Source of the DNA: Lysobacterales bacterium
GTDB lineage: Bacteria > Pseudomonadota > Gammaproteobacteria > Xanthomonadales > Xanthomonadaceae
DNA: 64,000 bases
Reading direction: 5' to 3'
Assembly: GCA_016718605.1 (NCBI GenBank)
Contig: JADKCY010000003.1
Span: 310,001-374,000, forward strand
Both the position numbers and the translations under genes were made by a program. Shown in pieces: positions 25,635 to 34,447 of the stretch (the first letter of the stretch is position 1; each line of letters opens with the position of its first letter). The notes beneath the pieces were generated by a model. That model did no database searches. It saw only the letters and a program-made list of their open reading frames with translations, and was not told the DNA's origin.

Positions 25635-25978
25635 CGGCCGCCAGCGTCTTGCAGCGCGCGCCGCAGCGCACGCAGTTGCGGCCACCATTCACGCTTGCGG
25701 GCGGGATGCCCGCGCAGGCTGCGCAAATCGTCTGCCAACAGGCGCACTTGCATGTCGGCAAAACACAGTTCGATGGTCGGGCCATCTGCGGCCTCAACCG
25801 CACAGCGCTGAAGCGCGATGCCCAGCGCCTGTAACAGCAGTTTCCACTCCGGGCCTTGCAGGTCGTCGATGTGGGCACCACGGATTCGCAGCTTGGGCAG
25901 TGGTTGCGGACGTCGCCGCAGTGGCGGCAAACCCATCGCTTGCAAAACCTGCAACCGTGCGTGCGGCGCCAGACTCAC
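25631..25978 (-). CDS. holD: Predicted DNA polymerase III psi subunit
   Basis: 115 residues from a GTG at 25978 that overlaps the preceding lipoprotein stop (GTGA). Sequence is poorly conserved, but the layout fits psi: a short N-terminal segment ending LQVLQAMGLPPLRRRP (compare the LQQLGI..W.LRRP of E. coli psi), a middle LLLQALGIALQRCAV, and the C-terminal DDLRSLRGHPARKREWWPQLRAL (compare DLRANP.ARAALW). The gene lies directly upstream of rimI as in E. coli. Psi links the clamp loader to chi and single-strand-binding protein. An alternative is an unrelated small protein; I prefer HolD on position plus pattern. Confidence 0.6.
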   Translation of the reverse strand: MSLAPHARLQVLQAMGLPPLRRRPQPLPKLRIRGAHIDDLQGPEWKLLLQALGIALQRCAVEAADGPTIELCFADMQVRLLADDLRSLRGHPARKREWWPQLRALRRALQDAGGR

Positions 25979-26616
25979 GGCTGAGACTCGGTGACAAAGA
26001 CGCGCGCCATGTCGGTCAAAAAGGCGCCTTGGATCGTATCCAGTGCCGCACCAACCGCTTGCACGCTGGCTTCGATACTGGCGTCGGCAGCAAGCACCTG
26101 CTGGCTGTACTGCTGACGTAGCAGCGGCAACGCCCGCCCACGCTGCAGGCTGAGTTCCAGGTCGATCTGCACCTGCCATGCGCCAGAGGCCATCGGCACC
26201 CGCTCCCAGCGCACGATACGCCCGCGCAGTTGCCATGCGTCACTTCCGGCCTGCGTTCGCTCCACCACCTGCGCGGCAGCCTGCGCCTGCTGCAGTGCTT
26301 GCATCCAGCGCCGCTGCAGCAAGGTGCCCGGCGGGTCAATCCATTGATGGTAATGATAGGCACGCAATTGCTGAGCATCGGCATCCAACGCGTACAGCAG
26401 CGCCTGATCGGCATACAAACCGTCGGCCTCGAAGCGATGCACGGCCAGCGGCAACGCCGTTGGGTGGGTCATCGGCGCGACCTTGCCGGGCGCTGGCAGG
26501 CGGTGCCATGTGGTCTCGGGGATGCTCGGTGCGCTGACGCACGCCACCAGCAGCAGGCACACGCCAAGCGAAAGGTAATGCACGCTGCGCAACGACTGCC
26601 AGAGATCAATGCTCAT
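25975..26616 (-). CDS. ABC-type transport auxiliary lipoprotein (PqiC/ABC_trans_aux family)
   Basis: 213 residues. A lipobox is visible (LLLVAC, Cys at about residue 26) after a hydrophobic signal. The body matches outer-membrane lipoproteins that partner MCE transporters: LPLAVHRFEADGLYADQALLY, QLRAYHYHQWIDPPGTLLQ, and a C-terminal helix with VGAALDTIQGAFLTDM. It should sit on the inner face of the outer membrane and receive or hand over lipid with the MlaD-like protein whose gene overlaps it by 4 bp. The typical partner arrangement (permease, ATPase, MCE, lipoprotein) is complete here. Confidence 0.82.
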   Translation of the reverse strand: MSIDLWQSLRSVHYLSLGVCLLLVACVSAPSIPETTWHRLPAPGKVAPMTHPTALPLAVHRFEADGLYADQALLYALDADAQQLRAYHYHQWIDPPGTLLQRRWMQALQQAQAAAQVVERTQAGSDAWQLRGRIVRWERVPMASGAWQVQIDLELSLQRGRALPLLRQQYSQQVLAADASIEASVQAVGAALDTIQGAFLTDMARVFVTESQP

Positions 26617-27533
26617 TGCGCCTCCACGTCGTCGGCCGGTGGCGAGACGATCAAGCGATTGGGATGACGACGGATTTCGCGAGTGAATTCATCCATGTTG
26701 CGGCTGGAGTTTTCCAGATGGTGGGTGATGCTGTCGATGCGGCCGGCAATCACGCCGAGGGTGAGCTCGAGATCCTGCACGGCTTGGCGCAATTCCGGAC
26801 GGTTTTCGTCTACGGCGTCCTTGAGGCTGTCGAGCAGCGCGTCCGCACGCTGCTGTGTGGCGGCCAGATCAGCACTGAGCGTTCGCACATTGGCCAGGGT
26901 GTCACGAATTGCCTGCTGGTTGGGCGTATCCAGCACGTGATTGACCCGATCTGCAGCGCTGTTCAAACGCCCCAACAAGGCCTGGGCCTCGCTCAACAAG
27001 GTGGGTGCGCTGGCATCAATCGCGCCACCGATCGACTCGATCCGCTCTGCCAAGGTATCGATCAAGGGGCGAATCTTGGTCTGTGTCAGGCTGTTCACCT
27101 CCTGCGCCAAACCATTCAAGGCGAGGAACAAGTCGCCGCCTTCCACGCCGCGCAGTTCGCCGCCATCCGCCACCAGCACGTCGCTGCGGCCTTCGTGAAT
27201 GGCCACAACCACATCCGCAAGCAAGCCGCTGGATTGCAAACGCGCTTCGCTATCACTCGGAATCGGCCAGTCGTCGCGCACGGCGAGATTCACCTGGTAG
27301 CGCGTTTTGCCCGCCTCGCGCTCGGGCTGGATGTCGCGCACCTGGCCGATACGGAAGCCTTCGTAGTAGACCGGCGCGCCCGCATTCAGTCCGGTCACGT
27401 TGGCGTAGCGCACCGTGTATTCGCGCACGTTGGTACCGCGACCGGTAATGGCGAACAGGCTGGCCAGCAGCACCGCCACGGCCACCACGACCGCGAGGCC
27501 AACGAGGGTGTAATTGATCGCATCGCGCTTCAT
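26613..27533 (-). CDS. MlaD/MCE-domain periplasmic lipid-binding protein
   Basis: 306 residues. One N-terminal membrane anchor (residues 8-28), then one MCE domain (about 38-120) with the signature VRYANVTGLNAGAPVYYEGFRIGQV. The C-terminal 180 residues are helical, with periodic hydrophobics in ALLGRLNSAADRVNHVLDTPN and a run to SSRNMDEFTREIRRHPNRLI, predicted coiled coil. Such tails form the tunnel or needle in MCE hexamers. It belongs to the transporter encoded by the two upstream genes. Start and stop both overlap neighbours by 4 bp. Confidence 0.9.
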   Translation of the reverse strand: MKRDAINYTLVGLAVVVAVAVLLASLFAITGRGTNVREYTVRYANVTGLNAGAPVYYEGFRIGQVRDIQPEREAGKTRYQVNLAVRDDWPIPSDSEARLQSSGLLADVVVAIHEGRSDVLVADGGELRGVEGGDLFLALNGLAQEVNSLTQTKIRPLIDTLAERIESIGGAIDASAPTLLSEAQALLGRLNSAADRVNHVLDTPNQQAIRDTLANVRTLSADLAATQQRADALLDSLKDAVDENRPELRQAVQDLELTLGVIAGRIDSITHHLENSSRNMDEFTREIRRHPNRLIVSPPADDVEAQ

Positions 27534-28327
27534 GCCTCTTCCTCGGTCAGCCGTCGCAGATAGTCGTCCACATTCACCTCCACTTCGCGCGGGCGGCGAT
27601 TGAGTAAATCCTGAATTCGCTCATTCTCGCTGGCCCGTACCTGTTCCACAGTGCCGGTCATCAACACATGCCCGTGATCGAGCACGGTGATGGTATCGGC
27701 GATCTTGAAGGCCGATTCCAGCTCATGAGTCACCACCACGATGCTCATGCGCAACGCGTCACGCAATTGCAGGATCAATTCGTCGAGTTCCGCCGAGACC
27801 ACCGGATCCAGTCCGGCTGAAGGCTCGTCGAAGAACAACAATTTCGGATCCATCACGATGGCACGCGCAAGTGCAGCGCGCTTGACCATGCCGCCCGACA
27901 ATTGCGCGGGCATCAGGTCTTGAAAGCCGCCCAGATTGACGACTTCGAGTTTCAATCGACTCATGATACGGATCGTGTTTTCGTCTAGTCGCGTGTGCTC
28001 ACGTAACGGCAATGCGACGTTGTCACCTACCGACATCGACGTGAACAGTGCACCGCCTTGAAAGCTCACCCCGATCAGCTTGCGCAAGCGCAATTTCTCG
28101 GCAGCCGTGGCGATGGCCAGATCGACACCGAGCACGCGGATATGTCCGGCCGCAGGTGCCTGCAAGCCGAGCAAATGACGCAGCAAGGTACTCTTGCCCG
28201 ATCCAGATCCGCCCATGATCACGCGAATTTCGCCGGGCATGACGCGGAAATCAACGCCATGCAGTATGCGACGCTTGCCGTAGAAGGCCTGCAGCCCCGT
28301 GACTTCGATGAGTGGCTGTTCGCTCAT
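27530..28327 (-). CDS. MlaF-like ABC transporter ATPase
   Basis: 265 residues from ATG 28327; the longer frame upstream is out of register with the permease gene and is discarded. Walker A GGSGSGKST at about residue 40, Q-loop SFQGGALF, signature LSGGMVKRAALARAI, Walker B LLFFDEPSAGLDP and the switch His in VVVTHELESA. The GALF after the Q-loop and GGM in the signature are typical of the MlaF branch. The last 30 residues (RRPREVEVNVDDYLRRLTEEEA) form an extra C-terminal tail. It powers the MlaE-like permease 8 bp upstream. Confidence 0.92.
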   Translation of the reverse strand: MSEQPLIEVTGLQAFYGKRRILHGVDFRVMPGEIRVIMGGSGSGKSTLLRHLLGLQAPAAGHIRVLGVDLAIATAAEKLRLRKLIGVSFQGGALFTSMSVGDNVALPLREHTRLDENTIRIMSRLKLEVVNLGGFQDLMPAQLSGGMVKRAALARAIVMDPKLLFFDEPSAGLDPVVSAELDELILQLRDALRMSIVVVTHELESAFKIADTITVLDHGHVLMTGTVEQVRASENERIQDLLNRRPREVEVNVDDYLRRLTEEEA

Positions 28328-28335
28328 GGCCGCAT

Positions 28336-29136
28336 TCAACGATTGAGAAAGAACGAAAACAGCATGTCGGCAATGACGATCGCCGTGATCGACCGCACTA
28401 CCGCGCGCGTGGTTGCCCGTCCAACTCCCTCCGCGCCACCCTGCACCGCAAAGCCGGTGCTTACGCCGATCAATCCGATCAACAGCGCGAACACCACGCT
28501 TTTCGACAAGCCCTCCCAGAGATCGCGCGGTTCCAAGGTCTGCAAGGTACGCAGCAGATACGTTGCGATGTCGATGTCCAGCGATCCCGAGGCATACAGC
28601 CCAGCGCCCAGCAATGCGACCGCATCGGCGAACACCGTGAGCACCGGCATCATCAACAGCAGCCCGATCAGTGCCGGCGCGACCAGATAGCGCACGGGCT
28701 CGATACCGATCACGGCCAGCGCATCGATTTCCTGCGAGACCACCATCGACCCCAGGCGCGCCGCCAGCGAGGAACCCGTGCGCCCGGCCACGACGATGGC
28801 AGTGATCAGCGCGCCGAACTCGCGGGTGATGGCTTTGCCTGCGGCCATCACCACTTGATTCTGCGCGCCAAACTCGCCCAGCGCGGCAATGAACTGAATG
28901 CCCAGCATGACGCCAATGGTCAGTGACAAAAGGCTGACGATGGGAATCGCATCCACGCCGATCTGGCGCGCCTGTTCGGCCACCATTCGCCAGCGCACTG
29001 GCTGTCCACGTGTCCAACCCATGGCCGTGAAAAACACGCTTTCGACCAACAGGCTGCCCATGTAACCGAGCGCGTCCACCGCGGAAATCACCCGCCGCCC
29101 GAGACGATCCAGCGCATTGGCGAGTGCTTCCCTCAT
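28336..29136 (-). CDS. MlaE-like ABC transporter permease
   Basis: 266 residues. An MlaE domain spans residues 50-262 with five or six hydrophobic segments. Family motifs are LLSLTIGVMLGIQF, REFGALITAIVVAGRTGSSLAARLGSM, EIDALAVIGIEPVRYLVAPAL and the C-terminal GFAVQGGAEGVGRATTRAVVRS. The REFGPL/T..vaGR.Gsa..AelG pattern is diagnostic. It forms the membrane part of a lipid transporter. The start overlaps the STAS-domain gene (ATGA), which is notable because STAS proteins bind and control MlaFE complexes in E. coli (MlaB). Confidence 0.93.
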   Translation of the reverse strand: MREALANALDRLGRRVISAVDALGYMGSLLVESVFFTAMGWTRGQPVRWRMVAEQARQIGVDAIPIVSLLSLTIGVMLGIQFIAALGEFGAQNQVVMAAGKAITREFGALITAIVVAGRTGSSLAARLGSMVVSQEIDALAVIGIEPVRYLVAPALIGLLLMMPVLTVFADAVALLGAGLYASGSLDIDIATYLLRTLQTLEPRDLWEGLSKSVVFALLIGLIGVSTGFAVQGGAEGVGRATTRAVVRSITAIVIADMLFSFFLNR

Positions 29137-29474
29137 GCGTCCGCACTGTTCTCAGCGTCAAGTTGCGCGACCAACGTGAAGACGCGATCAAGTCTGGCCA
29201 ATTTCAGTACCGCCTGCACCGGTGCGCTGACCCCCAGCAGCACAAACACCTGACCCTTGCCCCGCGCATTCTGAAATCCTTCCACCAGAGCAGCGATACC
29301 CGATGAATCGATATAGCTGACTGCAGCCAGATCAACCGCCACGCGTGGCGCACTGGACAAGGCCGAAAGCACGGCCGCACGAACTTCCGCCGACCAGCTC
29401 AGATCGACCTCGCCGACCAGTAGGACGACCGCGTAGGCGCCTTCACGGCGGGTGACACAACTGCGATCACTCAT
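29133..29474 (-). CDS. STAS-domain protein (anti-anti-sigma/MlaB type)
   Basis: 113 residues, a single STAS domain. The loop YIDSSGIAALVEGF carries the serine (second S of DSSG) that is phosphorylated in SpoIIAA-type proteins. The same loop is the functional site of MlaB in lipid transporters. The gene overlaps both the SpoIIE/kinase gene upstream and the MlaE-like gene downstream by 4 bp. It could therefore be the transporter's MlaB equivalent, an anti-anti-sigma factor, or both. The sequence alone does not decide. Confidence 0.88.
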   Translation of the reverse strand: MSDRSCVTRREGAYAVVLLVGEVDLSWSAEVRAAVLSALSSAPRVAVDLAAVSYIDSSGIAALVEGFQNARGKGQVFVLLGVSAPVQAVLKLARLDRVFTLVAQLDAENSADA

Positions 29475-31141
29475 GTCGTCTCCTCTGCTGCCAAGGGCCA
29501 GCGTTTGAACATTTGCAGCCGATTGCCACCGCCCAACAGCGGCGTAAGTCGCCAGTCATCCATCAGTGCATCGATAAAGCACACACCCAGCCCGCCGGGC
29601 CGGCATTCGTCCAAATTGCGCGGCCGCACGTGGGTCGGATCGACTGGCGGTGCGTCATCCAGAATGACCAAACGAATACCGTCGTCGAAAGGCGACACGC
29701 AGAGTTCAATTTCGCCTTCAGCGCCTGCGCCGTAAGCATGTCGAATCACATTGGCGCAGGCCTCATCCACCGCCAACACCAACGAGGCGCGCAGTGCTTC
29801 CTCGACGTTCTGCGCCCGCAATGCGGCATCCAGTGCATGGCGCATGCCCTGCAAGGCATTCGGACAGGCCAGGAAGCGATAGCGCAGCCATAACGGTTCG
29901 CCGCCTTCAATCACCATCAGGGTGGTGTCGTCGGTCACCGTCATCTGCCGCAACCCTGCGACCAAGGCGCGCAGGCGCGCTTCAACCGGCAGATCACGCA
30001 TGGCGGCGATCGATGCGCTCACACCCTCCATGCCCAGCATGCCGCCATCGGTGCCGCGCACATCGGTAAGCCCATCGGAGAACAGATACATCGACGCCCC
30101 ATCCAGCGCCACCTGTTGCTCGCCGAAGTGCATGCCGGGAAGTATCCCCAACGGGGGCCCATCGGCTTCGAAGCGCTGCTGCGTGCCGTCACGAGCCATA
30201 CGCAACAAGGGCGGAAACCCCGCGCTGGCCCAACACAACGACCGCGACCAGGGATCAAAGGTGCCTGCCACCGCACACACAAACATACCTGGGGCAATGG
30301 CTTCACCCAACTCGTCGTTGACGCGCGCCAACCAGTGGCCCGGACGCAAGCCCTCCTTGCCTGCCCAGCGCAACAAACTGGCACAGCGCACCATCACGAA
30401 GGCAGCGTCCAAGCCCTTGCCTGCGACATCGCCGACAGTGAAGGCAATCCGACCGTCCGGCAGATCAAAAAAATCGTAGAAGTCGCCCGAAATCTCACGC
30501 GCCGGGAAGTTCAGCGCGCGCAAAGGAAAACTGCCGCGCCGACGTTTGGGCAGCAGCGAACGCTGCAACCGGCGCGCCATGCCGAGTTCCTTTTTCAGGC
30601 GATCCTGTTGCACGACTTGGGCCGCCAGACGCGCATGGTTGATTGCCAAGGCCGTGGGCGCCGCCAGCACACGAAGAGCATCCACATCTTCATCGTCGAA
30701 CAGGCTGCCGCAGCATTTATTGAGCACCTGCAGTGCGCCAATCGGACCATGCGCCGTCAACAGCGGTGCCGACAACACGCTGCGCGGGCGAAAGCCTGCC
30801 ATGTCACCCCAGCGGCTACCGGCGAAATCCGGATCGGCGAGCGCATCGCGCACAATCTCGCACTGCTGCCGGCTGATCGCACGACCGACCAGACCTTCGT
30901 CTGCGCGCAAGGTCAGCCCCTCGATATCCACAGGCCCGGAACAGGCCCGACAAACCAGTCGCTCGCCCGTGTCACCCAGCAGAAATACCGCCGACGCCTC
31001 GGCGTTCATGGACTCGGCGATAAGGCGCGCCACCTGACGCAAGGTCTGCTCGAGATCCAGCGACAAGGCCAGACGTTGGCTCAAGTCCGCCAGCCGCGAC
31101 AGCAGCGTGCGCTCACGCGGCTCGGCAGACGGAGTCGACAT
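29471..31141 (-). CDS. GAF-SpoIIE phosphatase with C-terminal RsbW-type kinase domain
   Basis: 556 residues from ATG 31141 (TGATG junction with pssA). GAF domain at residues 25-170 (NAEASAVFLLGD, LVGRAI, GALQVLNK). A short helix LGMARRLQRSLLP leads into the PP2C/SpoIIE domain (about 200-395), with metal Asp in EISGDFYDFF, GDVAGKGLDAAF, LFSDGLTDVRG and TDDTTLMVI. The HATPase_c_2 domain (about 415-550) has VDEACANVIRHAYG and GGLGVCFI. So one protein carries both the phosphatase and the kinase of a partner-switching module, and the STAS substrate is encoded by the next gene. No membrane segment is seen, so it is cytoplasmic. The GAF ligand is unknown. Confidence 0.92.
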   Translation of the reverse strand: MSTPSAEPRERTLLSRLADLSQRLALSLDLEQTLRQVARLIAESMNAEASAVFLLGDTGERLVCRACSGPVDIEGLTLRADEGLVGRAISRQQCEIVRDALADPDFAGSRWGDMAGFRPRSVLSAPLLTAHGPIGALQVLNKCCGSLFDDEDVDALRVLAAPTALAINHARLAAQVVQQDRLKKELGMARRLQRSLLPKRRRGSFPLRALNFPAREISGDFYDFFDLPDGRIAFTVGDVAGKGLDAAFVMVRCASLLRWAGKEGLRPGHWLARVNDELGEAIAPGMFVCAVAGTFDPWSRSLCWASAGFPPLLRMARDGTQQRFEADGPPLGILPGMHFGEQQVALDGASMYLFSDGLTDVRGTDGGMLGMEGVSASIAAMRDLPVEARLRALVAGLRQMTVTDDTTLMVIEGGEPLWLRYRFLACPNALQGMRHALDAALRAQNVEEALRASLVLAVDEACANVIRHAYGAGAEGEIELCVSPFDDGIRLVILDDAPPVDPTHVRPRNLDECRPGGLGVCFIDALMDDWRLTPLLGGGNRLQMFKRWPLAAEETT

Positions 31142-31941
31142 CAGGCCGCCGGTGCGGATGGTGGTGCGTCGTCTGTCCGCGGCCGAAAACGCTGCCACAG
31201 CCACGTTGCCGGACCCGATGCCGCATAGACCCACGCAATCGCCAGCAAGACCCGCGATGGCGCCACGGCGAGCGCCGCAAACACGCCCAAGGCAATGATG
31301 ACGGTGACAAACGGCACGCGATCACCCCAAGGCAAGGTCTTGAAACTGTTATAGCGGATCCGGCTGACCATCAACAACGCAGCAGTCGCGGTCAGCACCG
31401 GCGTGATGTATTCAAGATCGACACCCGTAAAGCCAAGCTCATTGAACAACCAGACAAAGGCCATCAGGCTGGCCGCCGCCGCCGGACTGGCGAGACCGAT
31501 GAAGTAGCGTTTGTCGACGATGCCGACTTGAGTATTGAAGCGCGCCAAACGCAAGGCCGCGCAAGCCGCATACAAAAACGCGACGGTCCAGCCCAGCTTG
31601 CCCCACAGCGGGCCGTAAACCTTTAGATGCGACAGTGACCAGTGATACATCACCAGCGCCGGTGCCATGCCAAAGCTGACCAGATCGGCCAGCGAGTCGT
31701 ATTGCACACCGAACTCGCTCTGCGTGTTGGTCATGCGCGCCACGCGACCGTCCAGACCATCCAATAGACCCGCGACAAACACCGCAATGGCCGCCGAGGT
31801 GAAGTCACCACTGGCTGCGGCAATGATCGCGTAAAAACCCGCGAACAAGCCGCCCGTCGTGAACAGATTGGGGAGCAGATAAATGCCACGCGGACGGCGC
31901 GGCGCATCGGGGTTGGGCGACGTATTGGGTTCGGAGCTCAT
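31141..31941 (-). CDS. pssA: CDP-diacylglycerol-serine O-phosphatidyltransferase
   Basis: 266 residues from ATG 31941; upstream sequence in the same frame is not typical of the family. The CDP-alcohol phosphotransferase motif is complete: DGLDGRVARMTNTQSEFG then YDSLADLVSF (D-G-x2-A-R-x8-G-x3-D-x3-D). About eight hydrophobic segments, with the typical LLPNLFTTGGLFAGFYAI at the N-terminus. It makes phosphatidylserine, the precursor of phosphatidylethanolamine, in the inner membrane. It heads the operon that continues into a partner-switch module and an MCE lipid transporter, a suggestive functional grouping around phospholipids. Confidence 0.92.
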   Translation of the reverse strand: MSSEPNTSPNPDAPRRPRGIYLLPNLFTTGGLFAGFYAIIAAASGDFTSAAIAVFVAGLLDGLDGRVARMTNTQSEFGVQYDSLADLVSFGMAPALVMYHWSLSHLKVYGPLWGKLGWTVAFLYAACAALRLARFNTQVGIVDKRYFIGLASPAAAASLMAFVWLFNELGFTGVDLEYITPVLTATAALLMVSRIRYNSFKTLPWGDRVPFVTVIIALGVFAALAVAPSRVLLAIAWVYAASGPATWLWQRFRPRTDDAPPSAPAA

Positions 31942-32171
31942 GGACCATCCCGCAAGAAAACCAGACACCGCGGCGACAACTGCGCCTGCAGCCAGCATGC
32001 CGCAGTTTACGGCACACCTGCGACCTCGTCGCCCACTCAGCACACAGACCAAATGTTGCTGCAAGCCCACGCGACCAAGCGCGACTGGATCACACAACCC
32101 GTGTTTACACCTTGCCAGCAGATCAGGCGTAGTGTTAGACAGCACGCCGACACCTGTATTGGAGCCCCGTC

Positions 32172-32612
32172 ATGTCCCGTTACGCCCTTTCCCGCCTGAT
32201 GCTTGCGCTGATCCTCTGCAGCATTGCGTTATCCGGCAGCACGTGGGCTGGCGAGGTCTATCGCTGGAAGGATGCTCAGGGCGTCACTCATTACGGGGAT
32301 CGCAAGCCGGAAGACGCCAATGCCGAGCGGCTTGATGTACACGTCCCGCCGCCCGCTGCACCAGTGGAAGCGCAGGCGACGAGCTCCGAACAGGTCCCGA
32401 CCGACCCTGCTGCCGCAGCGGAAAAACGCAAACAGGATCGTGCCATGTGGTGCGAGCGCGCGAAGCGCAACCTCGAAGTACTGACGCAAGCCGAGAACGT
32501 CAGCATTCGCAGTGAGGGCAGCACCGAAGCCATGACAGCAGAACGCCGCCAGCTCGAGATCGAAGCCAACCAGCGCGCCGTGGCGCAGTATTGTGAGGCG
32601 GCTGCGGACTAG
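32172..32612 (+). CDS. DUF4124-domain exported protein
   Basis: 146 residues. Signal peptide ends at about residue 26 (STWAG). DUF4124 follows immediately: EVYRWKDAQGVTHYGDRKPE (residues 28-47), the usual small beta domain of Lysobacterales and other gammaproteobacterial envelope proteins. The remainder is a polar, Ala/Pro/Glu-rich linker and a helical C-terminus with two Cys (WCERAKRNLE, AVAQYCEAAAD) that could pair in the periplasm. No specific function is known for the family. It is divergent from pssA and lies 84 bp before proS. Confidence 0.85.
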   Translation: MSRYALSRLMLALILCSIALSGSTWAGEVYRWKDAQGVTHYGDRKPEDANAERLDVHVPPPAAPVEAQATSSEQVPTDPAAAAEKRKQDRAMWCERAKRNLEVLTQAENVSIRSEGSTEAMTAERRQLEIEANQRAVAQYCEAAAD

Positions 32613-32659
32613 TTCCACCGTCAACTGCCGCAAGCGTCCCCGCCGGGCAACTCAGCCGC

Positions 32660-32665
32660 TACAAT
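32660..32665 (+). promoter_or_regulatory. Possible -10 element upstream of proS
   Basis: TACAAT lies 31 bp before the proS start codon. No convincing -35 hexamer is present at the right distance, so this is tentative. Confidence 0.3.
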
Positions 32666-32696
32666 CGCGGCCCCGCTTGATTGCTCTGGATGTGCC

Positions 32697-34403
32697 ATGC
32701 GCCTGTCGCAGTTCCCGTTGACCACTACCAAGGAAACCCCGGCTGACGCCGAGATCGTCAGTCACCAGTTGATGCTGCGCGCGGGCATGATCCGCAAACT
32801 GGCGGCAGGCATCTACACGTGGACGCCACTGGGCTTGCGGGTGTTGCGCAAGGTGGAAGGCGTGGTGCGCGAGGAAATGAACCGCGCCGGTGCCGTTGAG
32901 GTACTGATGCCCTCGATCCAGCCGCGCGAATTGTGGGAAGAAACTGGCCGCTGGCAGAAGTTTGGTGGCCAGTTGTTGAAGATCAAGGACCGCAAGGAGG
33001 CCGAGTACTGCTACGGCCCGACCCACGAGGAAGTGATCACCGACTATGCACGCAGCGAGCTGTCGAGTTATCGGCAACTGCCGCGCAATTACTATCAGAT
33101 CCAGACCAAGTTCCGTGACGAAATCCGCCCGCGTTTCGGCGTGATGCGGGCGCGCGAATTCCTGATGAAGGATGCCTACAGCTTCCATCTGACAGCGGAA
33201 TGTCTGGCCGACGAGTACTGGAACATGTTCCGTGCCTATGAACGCATCTTCACCCGTCTGGGACTGAAGTTCCGCGCCGTAATGGCCGACTCCGGTGCAA
33301 TTGGTGGCAATGCCTCGCAGGAGTTCCATGTGCTGGCCGACTCCGGCGAAGATCTGCTGGCGTACTCGGTGGACAGCGACTATGCCGCCAATGTGGAAAA
33401 GGCCGAGGCGTTGGCACCGGCCGGCCCGCGCCGCGCGCCAAGCGAAACGATGGAGAAAGTCAGCACACCGACGCAGAAGACGTGTGAGGATGTCGCTGCC
33501 TTGCTGGGACTGCCGCTGACACGCACGGTCAAATCCATCGCCTTGATGGGCGAGCAGGGCTTTGTGCTGGCCCTGTTACGTGGTGATCACAACGTCAACG
33601 AGATCAAGCTGTCCAAACTTGATGGCCTGGCTGACTATCGCATGGCGACGGAAGCGGAAATTCTTGAGGTGCTAGGTGCTGAACCGGGCTTTCTCGGCCC
33701 GATCCATGCCCGCCAAACATTCACGCTCGTCGTGGATCGCGACGTCGCAGTCATGGCCGATTTCGTCTGCGGCGCCAACGAAAACGGCTACCACCTGCGT
33801 GGCGTGAACTTCGGGCGTGATCTGCCCGAGCCCGCCCTCGTTGCCGATATCCGCAGCGTGGTCGCGGGTGATCTGTCGCCGGATGGCAAGGGTACGTTGG
33901 CGTTGGCGCGTGGCATCGAGGTTGGCCACGTGTTTCAGCTCGGGCAAAAATACGCCGAAGCCATGAAGGCGACCGTGCTCGACGAGCAAGGCAAATCGCG
34001 AGTGATGTACATGGGGTGCTACGGCATTGGTGTGAGCCGCATCGTCGCTGCCGCCATCGAACAGAATTTCGACGACAACGGCATATTCTGGCCGCAGCCG
34101 ATGGCGCCATTCCAGATCGCCGTGTGCATCATCAATCCCAAGAATGACCCCAACGTCGCCGCAGCCGCCGAGTCGTTGTATCTCAAGCTGCTGGCGGAAG
34201 ACTTCGAGGCCGTGCTGGATGACCGTGGCCTGCGACCAGGCGTGATGTTCTCCGACATCGAGCTGATCGGCATTCCGCATCGCGTGGTGGTATCCGAGCG
34301 CGGCCTGGCCGCAGGCACCTTCGAATACCGCGGTCGTCGCGATAGCGACAGCCGCAACCTCAGTGAGGCGGAACTGTGGGAGATGTTGGCGCCGGAGGAC
34401 TAA
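32697..34403 (+). CDS. proS: Prolyl-tRNA synthetase
   Basis: 568 residues, full length for the bacterial type with the editing insertion. Class II motif 1 region (RAGAVEVLMPSIQPRELWEETGRW, residues 62-85), motif 2 (QTKFRDEIRPRFGVMRAREFLMKDAYSF, around 135-162), then the YbaK-like INS editing domain (about 225-400, KSIALMGEQGFVLALLRGDH). Motif 3 (YMGCYGIGVSRIVAAAIE) is near residue 445, followed by the anticodon-binding domain. It charges tRNA-Pro and hydrolyses Ala-tRNA-Pro. Monocistronic in appearance. Confidence 0.97.
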   Translation: MRLSQFPLTTTKETPADAEIVSHQLMLRAGMIRKLAAGIYTWTPLGLRVLRKVEGVVREEMNRAGAVEVLMPSIQPRELWEETGRWQKFGGQLLKIKDRKEAEYCYGPTHEEVITDYARSELSSYRQLPRNYYQIQTKFRDEIRPRFGVMRAREFLMKDAYSFHLTAECLADEYWNMFRAYERIFTRLGLKFRAVMADSGAIGGNASQEFHVLADSGEDLLAYSVDSDYAANVEKAEALAPAGPRRAPSETMEKVSTPTQKTCEDVAALLGLPLTRTVKSIALMGEQGFVLALLRGDHNVNEIKLSKLDGLADYRMATEAEILEVLGAEPGFLGPIHARQTFTLVVDRDVAVMADFVCGANENGYHLRGVNFGRDLPEPALVADIRSVVAGDLSPDGKGTLALARGIEVGHVFQLGQKYAEAMKATVLDEQGKSRVMYMGCYGIGVSRIVAAAIEQNFDDNGIFWPQPMAPFQIAVCIINPKNDPNVAAAAESLYLKLLAEDFEAVLDDRGLRPGVMFSDIELIGIPHRVVVSERGLAAGTFEYRGRRDSDSRNLSEAELWEMLAPED

Positions 34404-34447
34404 TGGCGTCGCGGATCGACTGTCTCGCTCCGACTTCCGGTAACTAT

